Of a stretch of 64,000 nt of DNA, positions 12,217 through 23,350 are shown piece after piece. The stretch's first letter is position 1, and each line of letters begins with the position of its first letter. Source of the DNA: Diplocarpon mali (lineage: Eukaryota > Ascomycota > Leotiomycetes > Helotiales > Drepanopezizaceae); contig JAENRP010000009.1 in the NCBI GenBank assembly GCA_024741835.1, positions 62,001-126,000 of the forward strand, in the 5' to 3' direction. The position numbers and the translations under genes are program-made. The notes beneath the pieces were generated by a model, which worked only from the letters and a program-made list of their open reading frames with translations, had not been told where the DNA came from and did no database searches.

Positions 12217-13965
12217 ATGAGCGCTCACGAGAAGAAGCCGCGGGCGCCCGCCAACGCCCTGCGGACAAGCTCCACCAAGCCCCCGCTCACAGCGCCTCCC
12301 CGCGTAGCCCTCCGCTGCAAAGCAGAGCAGACGAACGGCGCGGCGGCGCCAGACGGCGCCGCGACCTCGCCTCCCGGGACGGGCGATGCGGCAGCCGCTT
12401 CCGTGCGCGTGGCGGAGAGGGGCCGGCGGGTCGCGCAGCTGGAGAGCGAGCTGGGGGCTGTCGAGGCAGACTTCGAGCGGGGAGGGAGGCGACTCTCTCG
12501 CATGCTCGCGGGCGAGAGCGAGGCGGCGCGGCTGTGGCAGCGGCGGCAGCAGCAGCACGCGGCGTTCCTGGAGACCGACTCGGAGCTGCGGCTGCTGAGA
12601 CGAGAGGTGGCGGGGGGAGAAGACGGGGACCGGGAAGGGGACCGGGATGTCAAGTCGTGCATCTCGAGCTTGGTCCTGGACCGGGAGACGTTCCGGGAGG
12701 CGTACAACGAGGCGATGGCGGAGGTGAGGCGGAAGGAGGAGGAGGTGAGCACGCTACAGGGACAGGTGAGGGGGTTGAAGAGTTGGGTGAGTAGTAGCAG
12801 CAGGGTGAGTGAGCAGATGAGCGACGAGGTTCTCGGGGAGGAGATGAGGAGGCTGGGGAATGGCTTGCAAAACTGGGTAATTACGAATTTCAGAAGGGCG
12901 AAGATTGGTAGGCGGATTCCACCTCCTTTGTTTCATATGGCCTGGGCCTCAGTATGGTTACTGCTGGTCTGAAGTCAGGCATTGCGACGTTGCCAGGGCA
13001 TGATCGAGCGTTGACGATCCTGATCATGAAAGTATTGCCGCGACATCGAGTCGACGTCAGAACATCGAAGGTGCCAGACATTGAGGTAGCCCGGGCCATG
13101 GGATAGAATTGAGACGATGATACAAATCCTGCTGTACTGCAGTGACACCAGATATCCACCCTGAGTGGCCTGGAGATGCTATATCCTTTATTTACTTTGT
13201 CGTCGAGCTTTCTCGCTTGTCTTGTTTCATCGGCTAACCTCCTATACAGACCCAGACAAAGCAGATGCCTCCACGAGAGACGATCTGGAGAGGCTGGTCC
13301 CAACCTACGAGACTCTGGCCTCCTCCTCTAAGATTCACTTCATCCAATCCGTCGTCTCTCATCTCTTAGTCGAGCACGTTTTCTCAGCATACTTTGTAGG
13401 AATTTCTCGAGAAGCAGCAAGAGATCTCTCAAATGTAGAACACAATCTGAGCCATTTCGGTAGCCTGATTCTTCCTCACTTCCGAGGTCGCTTAGCTCAT
13501 CATTTCACAGGTTCAACGGAGAGTATGAATCAGTGGCGCGCAACCACTCTCTCAATCCTGTGCAAGTGTTCCCAAAAGCTGCAAACCGAAACAGCCACCG
13601 TGGTTGAAACTGTCGTGGAGCAGACGAACAAGATTGTCGATTCGATAGGGGATAGCAAACACACTGAAAATCGAGACAAGTCGCTACGGACGCTGGTCAC
13701 CAGCTCCGTTGAGCTCTCGCGGTTACTCCGCGTGCAAAAAGCTGTCTTCAGCATCGTGATGCCATGCATCGAGAGTTTCCAGAGAACGATGTTTGATGCT
13801 GATATCATGGAAGACATCGGCGGCGAAGATGAAGATACGCTGAATGGTCGGGAGATTCGGTGCGTGACCTTCCCGGGAATCGTCAAGACTGGAGACGAGA
13901 ATGGGGACCGCAGCCATCTGAAAAACACAGTCGCAAAGATAAGAGTCCTGTGCGAGCCCGATTGA
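12217..13965 (+). CDS. Conserved fungal coiled-coil protein of unknown function
   Basis: I do not know a function. Two exons, 12217-12907 and 13250-13965, join in frame (att g / ac cca) to give 468 residues. The N-terminal 60 residues are low-complexity and rich in Ala, Pro and Arg. Residues about 65-190 are charged and heptad-like (VAQLESELGAVEADFERGG, VRRKEEEVSTLQGQVRG), which suggests a coiled coil. The segment LGNGLQNWVITNFRRAKI and the start of exon 2 (VPTYETL, IHFIQSVVSHLLVEHVF, YFVGIS) look like a conserved fungal core. The end is mixed helical. The intron of 342 bases is long for this window, so a further small exon inside it cannot be excluded. Exon 1 is markedly GC-rich compared with exon 2. 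Confidence 0.75.
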
Positions 13966-14338
13966 GAGGCACACAGGGACCATGGCGAAGAAAGATACGC
14001 ACACGCAATTCTGGCCTAGAAGAGGCATGTGAATGAAGATTAACGAAGCAAGGTCATCATGCATACCCAGATAATGCCAGATCTCAAAGATTGCCGTACA
14101 GACAGTAGTCTGTGGAGACAGAGCACACCCGCGAGGGTGTGCAAGCGGCTTTTAACACGCGGCCACATCCATCCCGAATCGCTAGCAAGCTGAAGAGCCC
14201 GCGATTATTTCTTGGCGGATCTCGTTCATTTGGAGTAGTGGGGGAAAGCCTCCCGTGACACTTCGGACCAAACTCAAGCTCGAAGAGGCCTTGTCAAGGA
14301 AAGTGTGGCACGCTTATTGGCATGGTTCGTTGCAGCAT
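13966..14338. other. Intergenic, nothing recognised
   Basis: This short gap follows the coiled-coil gene and precedes the end of a weakly supported minus-strand frame. I see no repeat or RNA gene. Confidence 0.6.
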
Positions 14339-15190
14339 CTAGGGACAGCGCTTCTGCGTCCGCGAGCCGTTCCCGGTTCTGCTCTCCCCGTTGCCGGCTG
14401 TCCGACGTTCCTGAAGGTACTCTTCTGATTTCGGAGCAGTCATATTCCCAGGTCTGCTATTGATTGCATGGCGATTCGATACTCTACTACAGCCCCCATC
14501 TGGGCATTGTAGTCTGCCGGTCTTCGTACGCAGTGATTTGAATTCTTCCTGTGTGCCTCCTTGCAGCAAGTCAGGTTTTGGCAGCAGATTGCCTGATACT
14601 TCGGGTTCGGTAATGCGAGTTCTCGGAAGTCGTTCTGGAAGAAGAGAGCCGAGCCGAAAGAGTTCAAACATGCGCAGGAACTGAAACTGCAAGAATGGAT
14701 CTATGCGGATGGCATTGATTCGTTCGTTGATAAGGTCACAGCATCCTCCACCGGTCCCAGGAACGATGTAACGCGGTCTCATGACTAGAATAACCTGTCG
14801 TGCCCGGTCATAGTCGGGGATGTTTGAGCAGCGCTGCAGGTAGAGCGATTGCCCGTTGTCCAGCCGGACGCAGCAGCGTAAGGTCTCAGCGGCGAGTTTC
14901 AGAAGTTTGGGAAACTGACCACTGAAGCTCGCCTCGATTGATGCATGTGTGTAAGCGGTGCCCAGAGTAGCGAGCGGGTCAATTTCTTGTTTGTCTTCAC
15001 GAGATGGCGCGTGCAATTCACAACGGCCTCGTTGCCTCGTCCTACGGACTGTCCGTAGAATACTGCCAACGGATACTTGCAAATAAAGCCGAGGCCGAGT
15101 CTTCCACAGCGTGAACTCCACGTATTGTGCGTGAGGCAGGTGTAACCTGACTCGGCCATAATCTTGAGATGAAGTACAGAGGTGAGACAA
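14339..15190 (-). CDS. Uncharacterised open frame, possible part of a larger minus-strand gene
   Basis: This frame is open for 283 codons and I recognise no family. The stretch around residues 100-210 (RARQVILVMRPRYIVPG, LINERINAIRIDPFLQFQF, LRMFELFRLGSLLPERLP) looks protein-like, with hydrophobic and charged residues spaced as in helices. The last 60 residues are low-complexity and basic, so the real stop may be reached earlier through splicing. Upstream on the same strand, 15286-15615 contains another protein-like piece (FWSKIMRSGILEVWKYFARN) in another frame. The two may be exons of one gene, or remains of a decayed one. I could not find a splice path joining them. Confidence 0.35.
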   Translation of the reverse strand: MSHLCTSSQDYGRVRLHLPHAQYVEFTLWKTRPRLYLQVSVGSILRTVRRTRQRGRCELHAPSREDKQEIDPLATLGTAYTHASIEASFSGQFPKLLKLAAETLRCCVRLDNGQSLYLQRCSNIPDYDRARQVILVMRPRYIVPGTGGGCCDLINERINAIRIDPFLQFQFLRMFELFRLGSLLPERLPRTRITEPEVSGNLLPKPDLLQGGTQEEFKSLRTKTGRLQCPDGGCSRVSNRHAINSRPGNMTAPKSEEYLQERRTAGNGESRTGNGSRTQKRCP

Positions 15191-15941
15191 AGGGAGAGTA
15201 CCTCATCGGTACAACACGGCTACCAAAGGCTCATTCGTTGAAGATGCTGTGCAGCTTGGCGGAGGCAGCGAGAGGGAAACCGAATTCAAACGGGCGGATA
15301 GGCGGAAATAAAACGTATATCGTGAAGTGCGCGGCATTTGGGAAGGACTGAGTCCCTGCAGCTGAGATTGAGCCGCTGCAGTTGTAGTCCAAATGTATCC
15401 TTGCCCTCAACGACTGGTAAAGAGCCTGGGAATGACGGAGAATGCCACCTCGGTTGGCGGTTGCTTCCACTGGGATCTTCGTACATGGCACGGACAACCA
15501 TCATGTCATTTCTTGCAAAATACTTCCAGACCTCGAGGATACCTGATCTCATAATCTTGGACCAGAAGACTTGAAAAGTTTGCTCTGAGTAAACCCAGGT
15601 GTTGTTGTTCTTCAAGTCTCCACCTCTGCAACAAGCGAGAGTCCTCCCCCCCCATCATTGTTGCGCCGTCGCAGCTCTCGCCAGCCAGCAGCAGCGTCAT
15701 CACCGTCCAACTGGATATACCATTTCGGGCGTCCGGACTGCTGGGATCTCCCCCATTGATCTGTCGATACACAGGCGACAGCTTTGACGAAGACTTGGTT
15801 TCTCGAGAACCGCTGGGAGCCGGGCTGTCGCTCGTGTTGTTCCTGAGCAGATCTCGCGCGGTCTGTGGTAATCACTCTAGCCTGCGTCTGCTTCAGCTGT
15901 GACAGAAATACCACGACGCACCAAATCGTACATGCGCTGTC

Positions 15942-16808
15942 ATGGATAGAGCGATGGCCAAGCTTGTGGACGTGTGCGGCCATGAGGGACCTGGAGCGTT
16001 TCTCGGAGTCGCAACCGCGACATTCGCTACTCCAACAGCGGCCCAGCTCGCAAGCTGGAAGACCGTAACAAGCCCAACGACCAGTCCTATGTCAGCGGTC
16101 GAGAGCTCGAGCAAGCGAAGCGAGAGCGATTCTGCGAGTAGAAGATCGTCCATGTCCACAGTTCTGTCGACAGCGCCGTCGACCCATCAGGATCAACCAT
16201 CGACTAGCATCCCTCCTCCCTGGCACTCGAATCGCACCGAAGCCATGACACCCATCGTCTACGATTACGATCTCCCCTGCGAGTTCGCGGCGCATGGCTG
16301 TCTTCTGAGATTCCATGCAGAGAGATACGAGGAGTGGATCGCCCACACCGTCTCACACTTCGTGGGATTTGCGCCGCCGCCGAGCACCGTCTGCATTTTC
16401 TGCGATGACTTCTACTTCGACAATGCTCATGATCCGTATTCGAACTGGCGAGAGAGGATGGTGCATGTCGGGCAACACTACCAGGAGCACAAAGTCCTCG
16501 AGAGATCGCGACCGGATTATCTTTTGACGCAGTACCTGCATGAATGCGGTCTCATTGCTCCCGACGAGTACGAGAGAAACATGTCCTACTCGGAGAGACA
16601 GCCGTGTGACCATCTGGTTGGAGATGGTTTCCAGAGTCCCGAGATGCAGCAGAGGGAGCACAGGAATTCCAGGGCACGCGAGCGAATATACGATTTGCGA
16701 AAGGAAGAGCGTCAGATGAGAAGGGAAAATGGGAGGGGGAGGAAGAATGAAACGTGCCGACCATCGAAACTCCCCCAACCCAAAATCCGTCAGGAGGGTC
16801 GGCCATAA
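15942..16808 (+). CDS. Two-finger C2H2-like zinc protein, fungal, function unknown
   Basis: This single exon encodes 288 residues. After a Ser/Thr-rich N-terminal third come two zinc-finger-like units. The first has C-x6-C (CEFAAHGC) followed by H-x3-H (HTVSH). The second has C-x2-C (CIFC) followed by H-x3-H (HVGQH), with NWRERM between the pairs. The aromatic linkers (WIAHTVSHF, NWRERMVHV) fit a family of uncharacterised ascomycete proteins that I know only by pattern. The C-terminal 60 residues are strongly basic with many Arg and Glu, perhaps a nuclear localisation or nucleic-acid-binding tail. Met at 15942 is the first in frame. A start at 16089 (MSAVESSSKR) is also possible. Nucleic acid binding is inferred and not shown. 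Confidence 0.7.
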   Translation: MDRAMAKLVDVCGHEGPGAFLGVATATFATPTAAQLASWKTVTSPTTSPMSAVESSSKRSESDSASRRSSMSTVLSTAPSTHQDQPSTSIPPPWHSNRTEAMTPIVYDYDLPCEFAAHGCLLRFHAERYEEWIAHTVSHFVGFAPPPSTVCIFCDDFYFDNAHDPYSNWRERMVHVGQHYQEHKVLERSRPDYLLTQYLHECGLIAPDEYERNMSYSERQPCDHLVGDGFQSPEMQQREHRNSRARERIYDLRKEERQMRRENGRGRKNETCRPSKLPQPKIRQEGRP

Positions 16809-16861
16809 GCTGTTCCGTGCGTACAGAGTAGTCTGAGACTCGCGGCTCGGCCCGATAAACA

Positions 16862-16862
16862 G

Positions 16863-16893
<31 letters not shown>
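16862..16893. repeat. GAC trinucleotide repeat
   Basis: About eleven copies of GAC (ACG) lie just after the zinc-protein stop codon, probably in its 3' untranslated region. Confidence 0.9.
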
Positions 16894-16895
<2 letters not shown>

Positions 16896-18628
16896 AACGA
16901 CTCTGCCCACAAAGTTCTTCCCTTCTTACGAACCGAGCGCGGAATCGGTGATATCGGAGCTACGATGCTCTCCATCATTGTTGGGGCGGAGTACCTCGTC
17001 GCCACGGGTGGCAAAACTTACTCGGCGGGTCCGAATATCTTCGATCTCATCTTACATCTCTTCATTTCTTAATTCTATCATTTCTTTCGATCCTTATTTT
17101 CACGCCAGCCCACGGCAGGATCGGGCGTTTGATGCTGGCTCAGGTACCGTCGGCGCGGCAGACGCCTCGCTTGTGCGTCTTGCTTGCGGAGACACAGCGG
17201 CCCTGGATAAAACGTGAGACGAACATGTCAGACGAGTTCACGACAGACGGGGTTGGGGTTTCGGTAATTCGCGATCATGGCCATGTGTGTCTTGGTGGTT
17301 GTTTCGGTGGGTGAGTGTGTTGATTTCTGGAGGAGCGATGTCGTTAGCGTTTTCCTCATACCCATGGTCCCCGAGCGAGCGCTGTAGCCATTCACTTCTT
17401 CATCTGTCGCAAGACGGCGTTCGTAGCAGACCCCGATTATTGGCATGGAGCTTCAATCAAAGGATCTCTTCTCTTTAACTTGCTGCTCGAGGGATATCTG
17501 CCCGACGACTTACTCCGTAATGCCGTTGCCGGCCAGGAGCATCAAGGACCTCCGAAGAGCTCCTCTCCAGACGATCTGGATGTTCTCGCGCCTTGATATA
17601 GGCGGGCGACGATGATGCAGTGGAGTTTGATTCGGGTGCTCACAGCACCGAGATGTTGCGCTGTTGTATTTGCCCGATCGGGTACAACCACAGACCTCGC
17701 ACCAACACCTTGAAGGCTCTTCATTGTTGCCCCAGGTCCTCACGAGAACGACATGAGTTCTCTCTCGAGACCTGAAGGGAAGAATAGACTGGCGTTCACA
17801 CTTGATGATCTCATATACCGTGCCGAATGACTGTGTTTCCTGTGACTCCGCCCTGGTACAGCTGTCCCGAACTCACCACCCAAGCCAGCATCCCAACTGG
17901 CCTGCAAAAGTCTTCGCGCTGAGACGCGAGCCCGCAAACGGCGTACCAATCATTCCGCTGCATCGCATGCGATTCGTTCCTTCAGGGCCAAATGGGCATC
18001 GAGACGGGAGCGTACAAGACCACGCTGCTCGCCTCTCTGCATCGCCTCGACAACCAAGAGCGAACCAGTGGAAGTGACAACCCGGGGTCTCTGGTCAGAG
18101 AACAAGCATGTAATGGGAGCCCTCACGATCTGCTGGATCCAGACCACGTCCCTCACCCACGGACGACTCGAGGCACAGAGGTGGAAGGTTTCTTGGGAAG
18201 GTAACATACCGTTCGATTGGGCCTGTGCCGCAACCACATGAGGACGATCTGGATAACATGGAATGCGCCTCGCTGGGTCCTCGCTACCCTCCTGACAAAT
18301 ACTCCCGATCACGGATTCTCCAGTGTTCTGACAATGCGAGCTGGGTCCCGTGTGAGCGCACAGGATGGAGAGGCAGATGTGGTGCGTACCACGTCGTGCT
18401 AACGGGCAAGAAAGAGAAGAAGAGAAGAGCTGGAGATCCAAGAGAAGATCTGGAGCGGCCTGACGACGCCACCGGCTTCTTGCCGACGGATTTCCTGTGG
18501 TGAAGCGTCTCCCAGATGCAGATTATGATCTAGGAATTGGATGGGCGAGGCTTTTAGAGGTAGTTAGCTTTCATGTAAAGTCTCTCGAACTCTTCGAACA
18601 GGTCAACTGTGGTTGTTATTCGCTGATG

Positions 18629-18632
<4 letters not shown>

Positions 18633-18660
<28 letters not shown>
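18633..18660. repeat. TA microsatellite, 14 copies
   Basis: A perfect TA run lies about 80 bases past the stop of the Hsp70-like gene. Confidence 0.95.
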
Positions 18661-18738
18661 CTCTCTCCCACTGTTCACACCTCGTCTACCCAACTCCCAA
18701 CTCCATTCCTCTCCGACAACTAAAGCCCTCGCGCCCCA

Positions 18739-21175
18739 TCAATGAAATTCGGCTTCCACTCTCCCGTACCTAAAGCCATCCACCTTCAACTCGAATGCTA
18801 ACCCTGCGCTTTCAACGACCATCTCCAGGGTAAAATCCAAGTTGTCGAACTCCACTCCTCTCGTCGTGGTGAGCCGTGTGAATAGACTCTTGGGCACCGC
18901 ACCGACTGAGGGACACGGGAATGTCAGTAACACCATCACCAAGAGCGTTTCGGGAAGATGGCAGGATATGTCACCAGTATATCTGGTGACATTCCAGGTG
19001 GGAAGTAGTTGCCTCCCCCGTTACTTACGATCTGTCGTAAGCGTGCAGACGTTGATCAGTTCTCTCGAGTATGCGGCGGGAGGTTCATCATGGGCATCAG
19101 AGGCAATCAAGTCATCCGATACCACGAGAGATTGACCTGGTCTACGTAGGGCGTTAGAGGTGTGAGGCTGTTCTCGACTAGAAAGGAGCTCACCGGAAGT
19201 TCCGTGTGTAGTGAAAGCTGATAGGCGCTGCCGCACTTAATGTCTCGCCCTCTTGAGGAACATCAGCGTTGTGTGCGGTGGGTTAGACACTCTCCAGCTG
19301 CTTACTCGTGATGTGCCATTGCATCCTATCACTGACCATCCAACGCTCCCACAGCGGGCTCCAGTACCTTTCGCTGACTTGATGCTTGTCCTCGTCATAT
19401 ACAGTTGCATAGGATGTGCCGTAGTGCATTCTTGCTTTCCGAGAAACGACCATGCTGCCTTCAAGGCCTCTCAAGACGGCTCCTCGAACCACAGCGGTCC
19501 AGGCGTTGACCGGCTGCATGACCTCTACCGCGCCATTCGAGAGCAAGGCCATGGCTTGCGCGTGTGTTGGTCTCTCGCTGTAAGGGGGCGGCGCCGCGGT
19601 GTTGAAATATGATTTTAGTCGCGTGTACAAGTAATTACTCTGACCAAATCCTCCCACCAAAACAATGCCAGACACAATCCCTCCTTTCTGTCTGATACCA
19701 TCAACCTGGCCTTGAACTAGCTCGCATACCTCCTTCACAACAGGCTCAAATATCTCCTTTATTTGTGGTGCGGTCATCACCAGGAAGCCACAATCGAGGC
19801 CAGCTTCGTCGTCGTCTGGCAGGCCAGGAAATGGGACGTTTACCTCGGCATGCTCTTCCTCGTTGAAGTTTCGCTTGACGAACTCTTCCCAGTACCGCAA
19901 TCCCATTTGCCAGCACTTCCCCTTCTTCAACTTCATCTCCTCGAATCTAGCATGTCCGAACCTCCCTCGAACATGCTCCTCAAAGCGGTAATTCAAGAAG
20001 GCGCTTCCGCAGAGGCCTCCTGTTCCCACTGCAGACTCTTCTACCCGCAAGGGCTTCAGTGATATGATCTTGTAAGCGATCAGATCCACTAACTGAATCA
20101 GCCCTGCTTCCCTAAGCTTACCAGCGTTTGGGACTTGTCTCGAGATCAAGGTTTACATACCAGTTCCTCCACCGGCATCGCAAACAACGAAGTTATCTCC
20201 CGCACTTAGATGATTCGGCTGAATGGCCTTGAGAGTATAAACGGCCGCCGCTTCTGGCTCGCTAATCACCTGTATGTCAGACCTCGAGCCCATCCCAGCC
20301 TTTTCCGCTGCCAGTAAGGTAGCGTTTTTCGCAGCATCAGACCATACAGCGGGGCACGTGAGCACAAATTCGACTTTCGTAGAAGTCATGAAAGACTCTC
20401 CATAACGCCTATGCAATGTCTCCATCGTGTGATTGTACACTTGTGTGAGGTAATCACTGACAGCATCAACAACATTCTTATTGAATCTCCTCAATTGTGC
20501 TGCAGTCTCTAGAGGGCTGACATAGAAAGGCAGCTTCTGTGACCGATCAAGAAACAGTTTGATACACCGAAGCCTAGGTTCTTCGGGTCGGAATTGGAAC
20601 CCCCATTTGATCGTAGGTTCTGCGGCGTCTGGGCTGCCTCGTGGATAGTATGCTATTTCTGTAGGTACCTTGTCTGAAGTGATTCCATTTCCGCCAGGCC
20701 ATGTCTTAATTATCTCAACGTCATCAGGCGTTGATGTATACACAACAGCGACACTACAGAAGGGTTAGCACGGGTCTGTCGAAGCAAGCCCAGGTACTGA
20801 ACGGAGTAACCAGTTTAGAGTTCCAAGATCCGGTTATCACAACGAGTCCAGATATCTCCCGGCTCATTTCGAAGCCCAACGGCCCAAGTTGAACAGGTTC
20901 TGATGCAGATAGGCGTGCCACACGCTTGTGATGTGACGACCCTTAGATCTCGTGCATCACCTGAAATCTTTCTTGCTACGATAATCATGCAGCTACAGGA
21001 ATCTGACTTACCCCGAATACGTAGTACCAAAGTCAAGCCCAACAATTAGTCGATCATTGAGAGGAGCAGGCTCGCGAACAGGCCCAGTAATAGCTTCAGT
21101 GGAGGAGATGGTGAAGTGGCTCCGGCTTTCATCATTCCTCTTGTTTGCCGGTCGAAAGGGGAGGCTGAGATTCAT
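18739..21175 (-). CDS. Hsp70-family ATPase, divergent HSPA12-like type
   Basis: This actin-fold ATPase belongs to the divergent Hsp70 branch found in many copies in filamentous fungi; clients and function are unknown. Six exons (21175-21012, 20753-20161, 20088-19306, 19251-19194, 19141-19029, 18905-18739) sum to 1,878 bases, or 625 residues. The nucleotide-binding motifs are present: phosphate-1 LIVGLDFGTTYSG, phosphate-2 VVCDAGGGTVDL and the adenosine motif GIVLVGGFGQSNYL. ISEPEAAAVYTL, between them, is also typical. After the ATPase domain only about 170 residues remain and I see no standard substrate-binding domain or EEVD end, so this is unlikely to be a housekeeping chaperone. The first intron is 258 bases. 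The gene diverges from the RCC1-like gene. Confidence 0.9.
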
Positions 21176-21872
21176 GATTTCCGGGGTTGCTTTCGAAGAG
21201 CATAATCATAGGTCCCGGGTTTCGAGTCGCTAGGAATCAGGGCTTCGACCAGGAATCGCTTGTTGCATTATGATGCCGGAGCCACCATGCAAGGTTGCAA
21301 CTTTCTGGCGATGGACTCTGGTTTCTACAAAAGAGGTAGATCGTACGTAGAGTCTGTCTCTAATAGTCTCGGATCTTTTCCGAGAGAAATGAGGCGTGAC
21401 TTGCGCTTATACACATTCAAAAAGCCCGCGCGAGAAGCCCTGAGAGCGCAGTTGGTCGCAAACAATAGTCTCAAGAACAGACAAACAGCTTCCGAAGAAG
21501 CGAAAGCTAAGGGGAGGCGATCTCAGTCTCTGTAGGAAAGACTGTGGTAGCCTGAAGGTAGGCGCCAGGACCCGGGCTTCGCGAGGACGTCAACACGACA
21601 CAGCACTAGACCTTCGCCTGCTTCTGTTGGAATTAAGTGAAAGCCTGAATCAGTTTCGGGAACGGGTGACGAAATATATTCACTGATATAATGATAAATG
21701 TAAAGAACGCACTGTTGTTAAAGTTTGACGCTCTTGGAGTTTCGTCAGCTGCTGACAGAGCCAAGCTGACAACGGGTGGGGGCTGAATCTACCAGCTCAA
21801 ACCATTTGCTGTGTACGAAGTCAACACATGCTTTGGCATAGGCGACTTTGAAAGCCCTCTTTATCACGTAAG
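21176..21872. other. Divergent promoter region between Hsp70-like and RCC1-like genes
   Basis: These 697 bases separate two divergent starts. A frame of 91 codons at 21260-21535 has no recognisable content. I see no clear motif. Confidence 0.55.
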
Positions 21873-23230
21873 GTGAGTATGGAGCTTTGGGCGTCTGGAT
21901 TTAACGCCTGGGGTCAGCTTAACTTCTCAGGAGCGGATAGGGTTGGCGCCCAGGATCTCCAGCACTTCATACGTATCCTCGAAGACGAGAGCATTCGAGT
22001 CCTCCGGACTTCAGTCTCGGCCACTCTAGGTAAGCCAGATGTGTTGCGTGAAGCAGCAGCTTCAAGTAAGCAAGATCAATGCCTTTCAGCAAAATTTAGA
22101 ACAGTCACGCGCCGTCGATTTCCTACACTTTACCTACAGCCATTGCTTCTTTTGAACAGGGTTAATTGAGCGGAGTATGTATGCTCAGCATGAATATGTT
22201 TACTCACGTGGAGTTGCTAGCCTCATCAGATCGGATTTTTGTTTTGAAGTTGCCTTGAGGAATGAATTGCTGTTCGCAACGAGAACCACAGTTCAGTCAT
22301 TAGGTATAAGCTTGGGACTTTGTCCGTGGGCTTGTAACCTCTACTTCCTTTGTGCTAAGCTGATATAATTTTTCTAGTATTGACTCAGCGTGGAACTCGA
22401 ATAGCTGGCAGCCCAGACGAGTTCATTCAGCACTGCCAAAAGGAGTCTGATAATGCTCCAAGTGCGGCCATTGCAGGCAACGAGAAAATAGCAGGTGAGC
22501 TGCCTCTACGCCTTTTAAACCGTGTTTTTGCAGGACTCAACCTTAATGCTAGCATTTATACCTGGTGGCCCTAATCAACACCGCCTGGTCGAATACAAGA
22601 ACTTTGAAGACGCCCCCACAATCCTCGGAGAGTTCGAGGAGATGCAAGACATAGTTGCAAACCAGACAACTTTCACAGCTCTCGCCAAGTCGGGTCATAT
22701 CTACACTTGGGGCGACGGACGATATCCAAATTGCTTAGGGCGCGACATAGATGGGAAGTACGTGTCTTTTAACTGGCTAGATTCAATCTCATTGCTAACA
22801 GCTTTTCAGTTCAGCAGACGTACCGGGAATTGTAGATGATCTAGTCGAGCTGGCTGCTAGAGGAATCACGAAGATTTCGTCAGCTGGATATGTGACAGCT
22901 GCATTAACAAAGGACAATGACGTATATGTATGGGGTGGCAGAGCCGGTCAAAAGCCGATGTTGGAAGGACTGGGAGGAACTCCGATACCGCTTGACCTGG
23001 ATGGTGAGGATTTCTTTGACGTTGCAGTTGGGATGGACCATATGCTTATTGTAACTACCGGGCAAAAGCTATTTGCTGTTGGCTCGGGGAAAAGTAGGCA
23101 GCTTGGGTTGGATGTGGAGGAAGCTGAGGACTGGATCGAGGTTAAGCTGCCTTTGCAAGAAGGACAGCGGATAGTTGGGATCCATGCAGGGTACAAGAAC
23201 TCGTTTGTATTAGTAGATAATACGACATGA
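21873..23230 (+). CDS. RCC1-like beta-propeller protein
   Basis: The protein carries RCC1-type repeats, which form a beta-propeller used for protein-protein contacts and sometimes for guanine-nucleotide exchange; the partner is unknown. Exons 21873-22029, 22378-22494, 22553-22757 and 22810-23230 sum to 900 bases, or 299 residues. The repeats are seen as ELWASGFNAWGQL at the start, HIYTWGDGRYPNCLG in the middle, DVYVWGGRAGQKP next, and LFAVGSGKSRQLGL near the end. A second Met two codons on (21879) is an equally good start. The first intron is 348 bases and contains a second possible acceptor at 22159-22160 that would add an open segment, but the acceptor at 22377 restores the more natural SATLVLTQRGTRIAG. 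Confidence 0.85.
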
Positions 23231-23350
23231 GAAAGGAGAGTCCAATTCATGTTGGTATCTCGTGCCCTTCATCTTGTCTTCAAGCCACTCTATAATACAC
23301 TGTGCACCGGATGCGCAATGAAATAACATTGCATAGCCAGAGAAGAACAC

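Larger units (their letters stand above)
16809..18738. other. Intergenic with microsatellites, no recognised gene
   Basis: Apart from a GAC run at its left end and a TA run at its right end I see nothing supported. The minus-strand frame 17950-18441 is open for 163 codons but has no recognisable content. Confidence 0.55.

Noticed and set aside
16353..16910. Minus-strand frame beginning with a polyvaline run
   Set aside because: It is the reverse strand of the zinc-protein gene and the GAC repeat.
22159..22310. Extra exon in the RCC1-like gene using the acceptor at 22159-22160
   Set aside because: It stays open and in frame, but the encoded stretch does not look like RCC1 repeats, and skipping it restores a more natural sequence.
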